From Actinomadura rayongensis (GTDB taxonomy: Bacteria > Actinomycetota > Actinomycetes > Streptosporangiales > Streptosporangiaceae): a DNA stretch of 64,000 bases. Shown here in pieces: positions 15,780 through 24,462 of this stretch; position 1 is the first letter of the stretch; each line of letters starts with the position of its first letter. The stretch covers positions 373,325 to 437,324 of the forward strand of contig NZ_WUTW01000003.1 in assembly GCF_009831215.1 (NCBI RefSeq), given 5' to 3'. A program made the position numbers and the translations under genes. Below the pieces are notes generated by a model. The model was not told the origin of the DNA. It searched no databases and saw nothing but the letters and a program-made list of their open reading frames with translations.

Positions 15780-16814
15780 TCAGTGGTCGCGGTCGGTGAG
15801 GAGGCGGGCCATCGCCGCCAGTTCCGCCTCCGTTCCGCCGCTCGGGCCGACGGCGGCCAGTTCCGCGTGCGCCGCCGCCAGCAGTTCGGCCGTGCGGACG
15901 GCCGCCCAGGTCCGGCCGCCCGCGCGTTCGACCAGGTCGGCGGCGCGCGCGGGGTCGGCGCCCGCCAGGGGTTCGGCGCGGTGGTAGAGGTCGGCGAGCG
16001 CCGCCCCCGCGGACGTGCCGGACGTCAGGGCCGCGACGACCGGCAGCGACTTCTTGCGGTTGACGAGGTCGGAGTGGACGGGCTTGCCGGTGACGGCCGG
16101 GTCGCCCCAGATGCCGAGCAGGTCGTCCATGATCTGGAACGCCAGCCCGACCAGTTCGCCGTACCGCCGCAGCCGCGCCGTCCGCTCGGCGTCGCCGCCG
16201 CCGAAGATCGCGCCGAGCGCGCACGCCCCGCCGATCAGCGCGCCGGTCTTCTTGGCGGCCATCGCCTCGCACTCGGCGAGCGTCACGTCCGTGCGCTCCT
16301 CGAACGAGACGTCCGCGCTCTGGCCCTCGACCAGCTCGCGGACCGCGCGGCCGAACGCGGCGACGGCCGTCGCGCCGACCGTCGCGGCGGCCAGGCCCTC
16401 GACCGCGCAGGCCAGCAGCGCGTCCCCGGCGAGGACGGCCGGGTTCGCGCCGAACACCGCCCAGGCGGTGGGACGGTGCCGGCGCTCCAGGTCCCCGTCC
16501 ATCACGTCGTCGTGCAGCAACGAGAAGTTGTGCGCGAGTTCGACCGCGACGGCCGCGGGCAGCGCGTCGGCCGCGCCGCCCCCGACCGCCTCCGCCGCCA
16601 GCAGCGCGAGCGCGGGCCGGACGGCCTTGCCCGCGGGCGCCTCCGCCGGACGGCCGGCCGCGTCGCGCCAGCCGAAGTGGTACTCGGCGATGGCGCGCAT
16701 CTCCCCCGACAGCTCGCCGACGGCGACGCGCAGGGCGGGGTCCACGAGATCGCGGCTCCACCGGAGGATCTCCGGCGCCGACCGTCCCATCGTCGCCTCC
16801 CGGGCAGCGGACAT
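15780..16814 (-). CDS. Polyprenyl diphosphate synthase, predicted Family 2B encapsulin cargo
   Basis: A 344-residue trans-prenyltransferase of the FPP/GGPP synthase family. GKAVRP (62-67) is the diphosphate-binding lysine/arginine segment, and the first aspartate-rich motif is DDVMD (102-106). The second is DDLLGIWGD (230-238), not a canonical DDxxD; this variant, followed by TGKP and RKKSLPV, is usual for the polyprenyl transferases coded beside Family 2B encapsulins. It should condense isopentenyl diphosphate onto an allylic diphosphate; product length cannot be read. AGGGAGGA precedes the ATG, 10 bases after the stop of the second shell gene, so all three genes form one operon. Only about 12 residues precede the first core helix, so an obvious cargo-loading extension is lacking. 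Confidence 0.85.
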   Translation of the reverse strand: MSAAREATMGRSAPEILRWSRDLVDPALRVAVGELSGEMRAIAEYHFGWRDAAGRPAEAPAGKAVRPALALLAAEAVGGGAADALPAAVAVELAHNFSLLHDDVMDGDLERRHRPTAWAVFGANPAVLAGDALLACAVEGLAAATVGATAVAAFGRAVRELVEGQSADVSFEERTDVTLAECEAMAAKKTGALIGGACALGAIFGGGDAERTARLRRYGELVGLAFQIMDDLLGIWGDPAVTGKPVHSDLVNRKKSLPVVAALTSGTSAGAALADLYHRAEPLAGADPARAADLVERAGGRTWAAVRTAELLAAAHAELAAVGPSGGTEAELAAMARLLTDRDH

Positions 16815-16824
16815 GGCTTCCTCC

Positions 16825-18201
16825 CTAGCGGGCGATCTCGACGTTCTCCAGGACGCCCAGCGCGTCGGGCACGAGGACGGCGGCCGAGTAGTAGGCGCTG
16901 ACCAGGTAGGACAGGATCGCCCGGTCGTCCACGCCCATGAACCGCACCGACAGGCCGGGCTCCACCTCGTCGGCGATCCCGGTGCGGTGCAGGCCGACGA
17001 CGCCCTGGTCCTCCTCGCCGGTGCGCAGGACGAGGATCGAGCTGGTCCCGCCCGGGCTGATCGGGATCTTGTCGCTGGGGAAGATCGGGACGCCGCGCCA
17101 CGCCTGCACGGCCCGTCCCTCGTGGACGACCGGCTCGGGGTAGACGCCGCGCCGGGTGCACTCGCGGCCGAACGCGGCGATGGTCTTCGGGTGGGCGAGG
17201 AAGAACCGGGACTTGCGCCGCCGCGCCAGGAGTTCGTCCAGGTCGTCGGGGGTGGGCGGGCCAGTCCGGGTGGAGATCCGCTGCCGCAGGTCGGCGTTGT
17301 GCAGGAGCCCGAAGTCCCGGTTGTTGATCAGGTCGTGCTCCTGCCGTTCGCGCAGGGCCTCGATCGTCAGCCTGACCTGCTGCTGCGTCTGGTCCATCGG
17401 CCCGTTGTACAGGTCGGCGACGCGGGTGTGGATGCGCAGCCGCGTCTGCGCGACGCCCAGCTCGTACTCGCGCGGCCCGGCGTCGTAGTCGACGAACGTG
17501 CCGGGCAGCTCGACCTCGCCGGTGTGCCCGGACGCCAGGTCGATCTCCGCCTCGCCCTGCCAGTTGCTGGGCGGGAGCGGACGGTCCCGGACGGCCTCCA
17601 GATGGGCGCGCAGCCCGTCGTGCCGTCCGGTCAGCTCCGCCAGCGCCGACCGCGACAGCGTCAGGACGGTCGTCGGCGTCAGCGCGGTGACCGTGCTCGC
17701 CCACGCCGTCTCCGTGCCGAGCAGCAGCTCGTCCCCGGCGAACCGGCCGTCGGCGAGGACGCCGAGGTCGGTCTCGGCGCCGTACGGGCCGGTGCCGATC
17801 CGGCCGACCTTGCCGTGCGCGACGAGGACGATCTCCTCCACCGGATCGCCGCGCCGGGCGATCACCTCGCCGGGCGCCAGCTCGCGCTGGACGAACCGGT
17901 CGGCGAGCGCGCTCAGGATCTCCGGGTCGTCCAGGTCGCGCAGCGCGGGCAGTTCGGTCAGCTCGGCGGGGATGACGCGGATCGCGGCGCCGGTGGCGAC
18001 GAACGTGACCAGCCCGTCGCCGAGCTGGTAGGCGAGCCGCCGGTTGACCCGGTAGCTGCCGCCGCGCGCCTCGATCCACGGCAGGAGCCGCAGCAGCCAG
18101 CGCGGCGTGATGTTCTGCGACTGCGGGACGGTCTTGGTCGTCGTCGCGAGTTTGCGCGCGGCCGACGTCGAGAGCGACAGCCGCTCTGCGGTCTCAGGCA
18201 C
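16825..18201 (-). CDS. Family 2B encapsulin shell protein with cyclic-nucleotide-binding-like domain (second copy)
   Basis: A 458-residue protein of the EshA-like/Family 2B encapsulin group. The N-terminal arm (LSLSTSAARKLATTTKTVPQ) and the helix RWLLRLLPWIEARGG start the HK97-type fold. Residues about 87-200 form a cyclic-nucleotide-binding-like domain (LVAHGKVGRIG, LGVLADGRFAGDELLL). The remainder, including REYELGVAQTRLRIHTRVADLYN and NNRDFGLLHNADLRQR read in parts, is the conserved capsid body. The domain lacks the Arg-Ser/Thr-Ala of a normal phosphate-binding cassette (WAST instead), so ligand binding is uncertain. The start overlaps the upstream shell gene by 8 bases. It should co-assemble with that shell around the prenyl synthase. 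Confidence 0.88.
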   Translation of the reverse strand: MPETAERLSLSTSAARKLATTTKTVPQSQNITPRWLLRLLPWIEARGGSYRVNRRLAYQLGDGLVTFVATGAAIRVIPAELTELPALRDLDDPEILSALADRFVQRELAPGEVIARRGDPVEEIVLVAHGKVGRIGTGPYGAETDLGVLADGRFAGDELLLGTETAWASTVTALTPTTVLTLSRSALAELTGRHDGLRAHLEAVRDRPLPPSNWQGEAEIDLASGHTGEVELPGTFVDYDAGPREYELGVAQTRLRIHTRVADLYNGPMDQTQQQVRLTIEALRERQEHDLINNRDFGLLHNADLRQRISTRTGPPTPDDLDELLARRRKSRFFLAHPKTIAAFGRECTRRGVYPEPVVHEGRAVQAWRGVPIFPSDKIPISPGGTSSILVLRTGEEDQGVVGLHRTGIADEVEPGLSVRFMGVDDRAILSYLVSAYYSAAVLVPDALGVLENVEIAR

Positions 18202-19594
18202 CGGCGCCGCCCCGGGCGACCTCGACGCTCTCCAGGACGCCCAGCGCGTCCGGGACGAGGACCGCCGCCGAGTAGTACACGCTGACCAGGTAGGACAGGA
18301 TGGCCTTGTCGTCGATGTTCATGAACCGGACCGACAGCCCGGGCTCGTGCTCGTCGGGGATCCCGGTCTGGTGGAGGCCGACGACGCCCTGCGCCTCCTC
18401 GCCCGTCCGCATGAGCAGGATCGAGCTGGTCTTGGTCTCGCTGATCGGGATCTTGTTGCACGGGAAGATCGGGATGCCGCGCCAGCCGGGGACCTTGTTC
18501 CCGCCGACGTCCACCGCGTCGGGGTAGACGCCGCGCGCGCTGCACTCGCGGCCGAACGCGGCGATGGCCTTCGGGTGGGCGAGGAAGAACGCGGGGTCCT
18601 TCCAGACGAGGGTGAGCAGCTCGTCCATGTCGTCGGGGGTGGGCGGGCCGGTGCGGGTGTGGACGCGCTGGGAGAAGTCGGCGTTGTGCAGGAGCCCGAA
18701 GTCGCGGTTGTTGACCAGCTCGGCCTCCTGCCGCTCGCGCAGCGCCTCCACGGTGAGCCTGAGCTGCTGCTCGGTCTGGTTCATCGGCTCGTTGTAGAGG
18801 TCGGCGACGCGGCTGTGGACGCGCAGGACGGTCTGCGCGACGCTCAGCTCGTACTCGCGCGGCTCGGGCTCGTAGTCCACGAACGTGCCGGGCAGGCTGA
18901 CCTCGCCCGCGTGCCCGGACGCGAGCGCGATCTCGGCCTCGCCGTTGTCGTCGGCGGGCCGGTCGGGCGCCGCGGTGTAGGCGTCGATGTGGGCGGCCAG
19001 GTCCTCCGAGCGGTCGACGGCCTGGCGGAAGCCGTCCCGGTCGAGGGTCAGGACGGTGACGGCGGTGAGCGCGCGGAGCGTCTGGTCCCAGGTGCCGTCG
19101 TCGGTGAGCAGCGCGCCGTCGCCGAAGTACTCGCCGTCGGCGAGGACGCCGAGGTCGACCTCGTCGCCGTACGCGCCGTCGCCGACGCGGGCCACCTTGC
19201 CGTGCGCGATGAGGACGACCTGGTCGGCGGGCCGGCCGCGCTCGACGATGACCTGGCCGGGCCCGTACTCGTGCTGGGTGAAGCGGCCCGCGAGCTCGGT
19301 GAGGACCTCCTCGTCGTCGAAGCCGCGCAGCGGGGGCAGCTCGCCGAGTTCGGCCGGGATCACGCGGACGTCGGCGCCGGTCGAGACGAACGTGATCCGT
19401 CCGTCGCCCACGGTGTAGGTGAGGCGCCGGTTGACGCGGTAGGCGCCGCCCGCCGCGCGCACCCACGGCAGGAGCTTGATCAGCCAGCGGGACGAGATGC
19501 CCTGCATCTGCGGGACGGTCTTGGTGGTCGTCGCGAGTTTGCGGGCGGCCGAAGTGCTGAGGCTGAGCTGCTGGTCGGTCACGTTCCACACCAC
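18194..19594 (-). CDS. Family 2B encapsulin shell protein with cyclic-nucleotide-binding-like domain (first copy)
   Basis: A 466-residue shell protein clearly paralogous to the following gene along its whole length. The arm LSLSTSAARKLATTTKTVPQ is identical in both; the capsid body shares NNRDFGLLHNAD, GPPTPDD and AILSYLVS. The inserted cyclic-nucleotide-binding-like domain spans about residues 90-205 with GEYFGDGALL at 154-163; the cassette Arg is replaced (WDQT). Start is a tandem GTG at 19594 with no clear ribosome binding site; a GTG few codons later is an alternative. It is the first gene of the shell-shell-cargo operon. Two divergent shell genes side by side point to a mixed, two-component protein compartment. 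Confidence 0.88.
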   Translation of the reverse strand: MVWNVTDQQLSLSTSAARKLATTTKTVPQMQGISSRWLIKLLPWVRAAGGAYRVNRRLTYTVGDGRITFVSTGADVRVIPAELGELPPLRGFDDEEVLTELAGRFTQHEYGPGQVIVERGRPADQVVLIAHGKVARVGDGAYGDEVDLGVLADGEYFGDGALLTDDGTWDQTLRALTAVTVLTLDRDGFRQAVDRSEDLAAHIDAYTAAPDRPADDNGEAEIALASGHAGEVSLPGTFVDYEPEPREYELSVAQTVLRVHSRVADLYNEPMNQTEQQLRLTVEALRERQEAELVNNRDFGLLHNADFSQRVHTRTGPPTPDDMDELLTLVWKDPAFFLAHPKAIAAFGRECSARGVYPDAVDVGGNKVPGWRGIPIFPCNKIPISETKTSSILLMRTGEEAQGVVGLHQTGIPDEHEPGLSVRFMNIDDKAILSYLVSVYYSAAVLVPDALGVLESVEVARGGAGA

Positions 19595-19832
19595 CGATTC
19601 GTGGTCGTGCTGACAGGGGGGTCATGCTCAGTGGTACGTCGGACGCCCCGGGCGTTGATCGCGAACGCGGCGCCATCCGGCACACTACCCAGAGTGGTGA
19701 CACCATCACAACGACAGTATTTTCTTACCTTCTATAGCTTTTCTGTCACCTCGCCAGCACCACTCGACTCAGCCGTCGCCTGCAAAAAGGGAAATGTCGT
19801 CCTATTCGGTGACGAATTACCGGCCAAAAAGG
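19595..19832 (-). promoter_or_regulatory. Promoter region of the encapsulin operon
   Basis: A 238-base gap, markedly AT-richer than its surroundings between about 19705 and 19760, separates the transporter 3' end from the encapsulin operon. It contains the near-operator palindrome TGGTGACACCA at 19695-19705, about 100 bases upstream of the start. I cannot place -35 and -10 hexamers with confidence. Confidence 0.35.
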
Positions 19833-21164
19833 CTAGCGGGAGAGCGAGAGACCCGTCGGACGGGGCGCGTCCGGACGGCCCGCCTTCTCGATCGGAACCC
19901 CCGCCGTCTCGGGAATCCGGGCCAGCGGCACCAGCGCGACGAGCCCCGCCAGCATCAGGTAGTACGCCGGGACGTAGTTCGAACCCGTCGCGTCGATGAG
20001 CGAGCCGACGAGCACCGCCGCCGTCCCGCCGAACAGCGATGTCGAGATGTTGTAACCGATGGCGAAAGCGCCATAACGGACTTTCGTCGGAAACATGGCC
20101 GGGAACGTCGCGCCGATCACCGCGAGCATCAGCACCAGCAGCCCGCCGATGACCGCGTAGCCGAGCGCGACGCCGGCCGCCGACCGCGTCTGCATCAGCG
20201 CGAACGCGGGCCAGGAGAGCACGACGAACCCCACCGCGGCCGTACGCAGCAGCGGGCGTCGGCCGATCCGGTCCGACAGCGCGCCGAGCGGCGTGATCAC
20301 CGCGATCATGCACAGTTCGACGCCGATCGTGACGAGCTGGGACGTCACCGGCCCGACGTCCAAAAAGTCGGTGAGGTAGGACGGCATGAACGTCAGCAGC
20401 GTGTAGTCCGCGACGTTGAGCAGGAACACGATCCCGATGAGCATCAGGATCGTCGGCCAGTACCGGGCCAGCGTCTCGCGCAGCGGCGACTTCAGCCGCT
20501 CCCCGCTGCGCTCCATCCGCCGGAACGCGGGCGTGTCCTCGATCTGCGTCCGGACGTACAGGCCGACGAGCCCGAGCGGCAGCGCGGCGAAGAACGGAAT
20601 GCGCCACGCCCAGGCGTGCATCGTCTCGTCCCCGGCGATCAGGTTCACGAGCAGCACCAGCCCCGCGCCGCCCACGTACCCGGCCAGCGTGCCGAGTTCG
20701 AGGAAGCTGCCGTAGAACCCGCGCCGGTCGGTCGGCGCGTACTCGGCGATCATCGTGGCGGCTCCGCCGTACTCGCCGCCGGTCGAGAAGCCCTGGACGA
20801 GCCGGACGACGAGCAGCAGCAGCGGCGCCGCGAACCCGATCGTCGCGTAGCCGGGCAGGACGCCGATGACGAACGTCGAACCGGACATCAGGATGATCGT
20901 CAGGGCCAGCACCCGCCGCCGGCCGAGCCGGTCCCCGAGCGGACCGAACACCAGCCCGCCGAACGGACGGGCCAGGAACGCCGCCGCGATCAGCGCGAAC
21001 GACCGCAGCGTCGCGTTCTCGCTCCCGCCGGGGAAGAAGACCGTCCCGACGATCGGGGTGATCACGCCCGCGCTGAACACGCCGAAGTCGAACCACTCGA
21101 CCGCGTTGCCCAGCGCCGACGCCAGCACCGCCTTGCGGACCGTCCCGGTTCCCTGCTCGTCCAT
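19833..21164 (-). CDS. MFS transporter, metabolite:H+ symporter (ProP/MHS-like) family
   Basis: A 443-residue, 12-helix major facilitator. The family signature GPLGDRLGRRRVL between helices 2 and 3, the opening ASALGNAVEWFDFGVF and RLVQGFSTGGEYGGA are typical of the MHS group, which imports small organic acids, osmolytes such as proline/betaine or related metabolites with protons. A second GALSDRIGRRPLL loop marks the duplicated half. ATG at 21164 is preceded by GGAGG. The gene is upstream of the encapsulin operon on the same strand, but 238 bases of AT-richer sequence separate them, so they are probably independent. The substrate is not predictable. Confidence 0.88.
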   Translation of the reverse strand: MDEQGTGTVRKAVLASALGNAVEWFDFGVFSAGVITPIVGTVFFPGGSENATLRSFALIAAAFLARPFGGLVFGPLGDRLGRRRVLALTIILMSGSTFVIGVLPGYATIGFAAPLLLLVVRLVQGFSTGGEYGGAATMIAEYAPTDRRGFYGSFLELGTLAGYVGGAGLVLLVNLIAGDETMHAWAWRIPFFAALPLGLVGLYVRTQIEDTPAFRRMERSGERLKSPLRETLARYWPTILMLIGIVFLLNVADYTLLTFMPSYLTDFLDVGPVTSQLVTIGVELCMIAVITPLGALSDRIGRRPLLRTAAVGFVVLSWPAFALMQTRSAAGVALGYAVIGGLLVLMLAVIGATFPAMFPTKVRYGAFAIGYNISTSLFGGTAAVLVGSLIDATGSNYVPAYYLMLAGLVALVPLARIPETAGVPIEKAGRPDAPRPTGLSLSR

Positions 21165-21250
21165 CCGACCTCCAGGCCGACTATCTCCCCCGCCGCCGGG
21201 CGCCGTAACGCTCGGTGAGGGGAAAGGCGCGGAGGGGGAACGCCGGTGTG

Positions 21251-21694
21251 TCAGTCGCGCGGCGGCTCGGGCTCGTCGGCGTCCGGTTCGACGCCCTCGG
21301 GCAGCTCGGGCAGCCGCATCGTGCTCTGCGGGCCCGGTTCGACGCGCAGCGGCTCCTCGTCCTCGGGGATCGACAGCAGCGCCTGGGTGACCTGCGACTC
21401 GCGGGTGATCACACCGCTGGTCAGGACGGTGTTGCGGTGCCGCAGGCGGCCGTTCTGGCGCAGCAGCTCGTCGATCTCGGCGCGCGCCCGCCGGATCCGG
21501 CGCGTCAGCCGGACGTGGACCAGCAGCCCGCCGCCCGCCAGGCCGACGAGGAAGGTGGCGAGGGGGATCCCGACCGCGTGCGGCGCCGCCAGCAGCGCGC
21601 ACGCCGCCAGCACCAGCGCGAGGGCCACCCCGAGCGGCGGCCGGTGCGCTTCCACCCAGTCCAGGGCGGCGTTGACGGGCTTCGGAATCCTCAC
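21251..21694 (-). CDS. Small membrane protein with cytoplasmic coiled-coil-like tail, unknown
   Basis: A 147-residue protein. Two hydrophobic segments (about residues 20-40 and 43-60) are followed by a basic, helical stretch (RLTRRIRRARAEIDELLRQN) and an acidic, Pro-rich C-terminus ending in DEPEPPRD. I do not recognise the family. The gene is 86 bases upstream of the transporter on the same strand and divergent from lpd. The hydrophobic and helical pattern and normal codon usage support a real gene; function is unknown. Confidence 0.65.
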   Translation of the reverse strand: MRIPKPVNAALDWVEAHRPPLGVALALVLAACALLAAPHAVGIPLATFLVGLAGGGLLVHVRLTRRIRRARAEIDELLRQNGRLRHRNTVLTSGVITRESQVTQALLSIPEDEEPLRVEPGPQSTMRLPELPEGVEPDADEPEPPRD

Positions 21695-22018
21695 GCCTCG
21701 TTCTCCTCCACGTCATCGTGCTCGACCCCCGGGCGGCCGAAAGGCCGACGGATCATGAACGACGCGGACCCGGGGAGGTGTTCCGGCCGGGACGGAGGCG
21801 CGCGTCACCCTCAGCTCGCCCACGGCCGTCGCCCGCGCCGTCGCGGGTCGGCCCGTCCGGCCGCTCCGCGTCGCCGACGAGCCGTCGCACGGGCCGTCGC
21901 GCGCACCGCGGGAGGGGACGCCGAGAACCCTAACAGCCGCGCGGGTCCCGTCCGGCGGCGCCGCCGGATGCCGAGGTCGGGATGCGACGGAGGTCCGGGC
22001 CGAATATCGTTGACGGAT
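21695..22018. promoter_or_regulatory. Divergent promoter region between a small membrane gene and lpd
   Basis: This 324-base gap holds no gene I can support. It must contain the promoters of both flanking genes. TTGACGGATATG directly abuts the lpd start, and only AGGTCCGG about 18 bases upstream resembles a ribosome binding site. That raises the possibility of a leaderless or near-leaderless lpd transcript. Confidence 0.35.
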
Positions 22019-23422
22019 ATGAGCAATCACTTTGACGTCGTGGTCCTCGGCGCGGGACCGGGCGGGTATGTCGCCGCGATCCGGTCGGCACAGCTCGGTC
22101 TCAAAACGGCCATCATCGAGGAGAAGTACTGGGGCGGCGTCTGTCTCAACGTCGGCTGCATCCCCTCGAAGGCCCTGCTCCGCAACGCGGAGCTGGCCCA
22201 CATCTTCACCACCGAGACGGAGAAGTACGGGATCTCGGTCGACGGACAGGTCTCCTTCGACTACGGCGTCGCCTACCAGCGCAGCCGCCAGGTGTCGGAG
22301 AAGCTCGTCAAGGGCGTCCAGTTCCTGATGAAGAAGAACAAGATCACGACCTTCGACGGGCGTGGAACGTTCACCGACGCCACCACCCTCCAGGTGGACC
22401 TGGCCGACGGAGCGTCCGACACCGTCACCTTCGACCACTGCATCATCGCGGCGGGCGCGCACACGCGGCTGCTGCCCGGCACGTCGCTGTCGGACCGCGT
22501 GGTCACCTACGAGGAGCAGATCCTCTCCTCCGAACTGCCCGGGAGCATCGTCATCGCGGGCGCCGGGGCGATCGGCGTCGAGTTCGCCTACGTCCTGCAC
22601 AACTACGGCGTGAAGGTCACCATCGTCGAGTTCCTCGACCGGATGGTCCCGAACGAGGACGCCGACATCTCCAAGGAGCTGTCGCGCCGGTACCGCAAGC
22701 TCGGCATCGAGGTGCTGACGTCCACCCGCGTCGACCAGATCGACGACTCGGGCGAGAAGGTCAAGGTCACCGTCACCGGCAAGGACGGCGCCCAGCAGGT
22801 CCTGGAGACCGACAAGGTCCTCCAGGCCATCGGGTTCGCGCCGAACGTGGACGGCTACGGCCTCGACAAGACCGGCGTCCGGCTCACCGAGCGCGGCGCG
22901 ATCGACGTGGACGCGTACTGCCGCACGTCCGTCCCGCACATCTACGCGATCGGCGACGTCACCGCCAAGCTCATGCTCGCGCACGCCGCCGAGTCGATGG
23001 GCATCGTGGCCGCCGAGACGATCGCGGGCGCCGAGACGATGGCGCTCGACTACGTGATGATCCCCCGCGCGACCTACTGCCAGCCGCAGGTCGCGAGCTT
23101 CGGGTGGACGGAGGCGCAGGCCAAGGAGCAGGGCTACGACGTCAACGTCGCCAAGTTCCCCTACTCGGCGAACGGCAAGGCGCTCGGGCTCGGCGAGGGC
23201 GAGGGCTTCGCGAAGATCATCTCCGACAAGAAGTACGGGGAGATCCTCGGCGCCCACCTGATCGGCCCGGAGGTCACCGAACTGCTGCCCGAGCTGACGC
23301 TCGCGCAGCAGTGGGACCTGACCGTCCACGAGGTCGCCCGCAACGTCCACGCGCACCCGACGCTGGGCGAGGCGATCAAGGAGGCCGTCCACGGCCTCGC
23401 CGGTCACATGATCAACCTCTGA
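22019..23422 (+). CDS. lpdA: Dihydrolipoyl dehydrogenase (E3)
   Basis: A 467-residue pyridine nucleotide-disulfide oxidoreductase. The FAD site is VVVLGAGPGGYVAA (7-20) and the redox disulfide is C42 and C47 in GGVCLNVGCIPS. The NAD domain has IAGAGAIGVEFAYV. The dimer-interface catalytic pair is HPTLGE near the end (His446, Glu451). This is the complete pattern of the E3 enzyme that reoxidises dihydrolipoamide for the pyruvate, 2-oxoglutarate and branched-chain dehydrogenases. No E1 or E2 gene is adjacent, as is common for the actinobacterial housekeeping copy. The ATG at 22019 begins directly before the FAD motif. Confidence 0.95.
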   Translation: MSNHFDVVVLGAGPGGYVAAIRSAQLGLKTAIIEEKYWGGVCLNVGCIPSKALLRNAELAHIFTTETEKYGISVDGQVSFDYGVAYQRSRQVSEKLVKGVQFLMKKNKITTFDGRGTFTDATTLQVDLADGASDTVTFDHCIIAAGAHTRLLPGTSLSDRVVTYEEQILSSELPGSIVIAGAGAIGVEFAYVLHNYGVKVTIVEFLDRMVPNEDADISKELSRRYRKLGIEVLTSTRVDQIDDSGEKVKVTVTGKDGAQQVLETDKVLQAIGFAPNVDGYGLDKTGVRLTERGAIDVDAYCRTSVPHIYAIGDVTAKLMLAHAAESMGIVAAETIAGAETMALDYVMIPRATYCQPQVASFGWTEAQAKEQGYDVNVAKFPYSANGKALGLGEGEGFAKIISDKKYGEILGAHLIGPEVTELLPELTLAQQWDLTVHEVARNVHAHPTLGEAIKEAVHGLAGHMINL

Positions 23423-23453
23423 CCCGCACCACTTCGCAAGGCCGCATCCCGGC

Positions 23454-23485
23454 CCGCAGTGCCCGCCCACCGGCCCGCACTGCGG
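23454..23485 (+). terminator. Possible terminator downstream of lpdA
   Basis: A 9-bp perfect stem, CCGCAGTGC (23454-23462) with GCACTGCGG (23477-23485), spans a 14-base GC-rich loop. It begins 32 bases after the lpdA stop. The loop is long and no T-run follows. Confidence 0.4.
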
Positions 23486-23586
23486 CCCGGGCCCGGCCCT
23501 CCGCGCCCGGTCTGGCCGCTTCCCGGCGCACGTCGGCGTCCGGGGGCGGACCCGGGGGCTGGGCGTTTAGGTGCGTCGGGGAGCAT

Positions 23587-24387
23587 ATGCGCATGCGCTC
23601 CGACGACGAGTTCGGCTTCCTTCGCCTTGATGGCGCCGCCAACGTCCGTGATCTCGGTGGGCGGCCCGTGCCCGGTGGGGCGGTGGCGCGTGGGCGGTTG
23701 CTGCGTGCCGACGCGTTGAACGCCCTCAGCGAGTCCGATCTGGAGCGGCTTGCCGGGGTTCGTACCGTGATCGACTTCCGTAGTGACCACGAGGTCGGCA
23801 CGAACGGGGCAGACCGGTTGCCGGACGGTGCGGACCTCGTCCATCTGCCCATTGACGGTGGCGACCTGGAGGACTTCTACAAGGCCGTCACGGCCGGCGA
23901 TCCGCTCCGGCAGCGGGAGGTGTTCGGCGGGGGGCGCACCGAGCGGGTGCTCGTCGGGGTGAACCGGAACTTCGTCGCCGACGACGAGCAGCGCGCCGCG
24001 TTCGCCACCGCGTTGCGGCTGGTCGCCGACGCGGGGCGGCTGCCGCTCATCTTCCACTGCACGGCCGGGAAGGACCGGACGGGGTGGATGGCGGCGATCG
24101 TCCTGACGATCCTCGGCGTCCCGCGCGCCGACATCATGGCCGACTACCTGCGGTCCAACGAGTACCACCGGGAGCGGTGGAAGAAGCTGCTGGACCACCT
24201 CGGCCGGACCGGGCAGATGGAGGAGCCCGAGCTGCTGCTGCCGCTGCTGGAGCAGCGTCCCGAGTACCTGGAGGCGGCGTTCTCCGAGGCCACCGCCCGG
24301 TACGGGTCGTTCGCCGGGTTCCTCGCCGACGGGCTCGGCGCGGACGAGGAACTGCTCGCCGCCGTCCGGGACGGCCTGACCGCCTGA
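23587..24387 (+). CDS. Protein-tyrosine/dual-specificity phosphatase (Y_phosphatase3/PtpB-like)
   Basis: A 266-residue phosphatase. The active-site P-loop is HCTAGKDRTG (His157, Cys158, Arg164), the Cx5R signature of cysteine phosphatases. The N-terminal block GAANVRDLGGRPVPGG with VIDFRSDHEV is characteristic of the Y_phosphatase3 family, which includes the lipid/tyrosine phosphatase PtpB of mycobacteria. It is predicted to be cytosolic, without signal peptide. Two in-frame ATGs (23587 and 23593) are possible. It stands alone after lpdA and is convergent with a WS/DGAT gene across a short repeat region. Confidence 0.87.
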   Translation: MRMRSDDEFGFLRLDGAANVRDLGGRPVPGGAVARGRLLRADALNALSESDLERLAGVRTVIDFRSDHEVGTNGADRLPDGADLVHLPIDGGDLEDFYKAVTAGDPLRQREVFGGGRTERVLVGVNRNFVADDEQRAAFATALRLVADAGRLPLIFHCTAGKDRTGWMAAIVLTILGVPRADIMADYLRSNEYHRERWKKLLDHLGRTGQMEEPELLLPLLEQRPEYLEAAFSEATARYGSFAGFLADGLGADEELLAAVRDGLTA

Positions 24388-24451
24388 CGGCTGCCCGGCC
24401 GCCGTCCGGACGGCCTGACGGGCTGTCGGGCCGCCGTCCGGACGGGGCTGA
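24361..24451. repeat. Three short direct repeats at the phosphatase 3' end
   Basis: The 12-bp palindrome CCGTCCGGACGG, or a one-base variant, occurs three times (about 24362, 24402 and 24434), each followed by GCCTGAC or GGCTGAC. The first lies in the phosphatase coding sequence and the others in the convergent gap. The palindromes may act as weak bidirectional terminators; the repeats suggest a local tandem duplication. Confidence 0.55.
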
Positions 24452-24462
24452 CGGGGGCGGGC

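Noticed and set aside
16825..19594. Shell proteins as ordinary cyclic-nucleotide-regulated transcription factors
   Set aside because: They have no DNA-binding domain and carry the conserved Family 2B capsid body on both sides of the nucleotide-binding-like domain.
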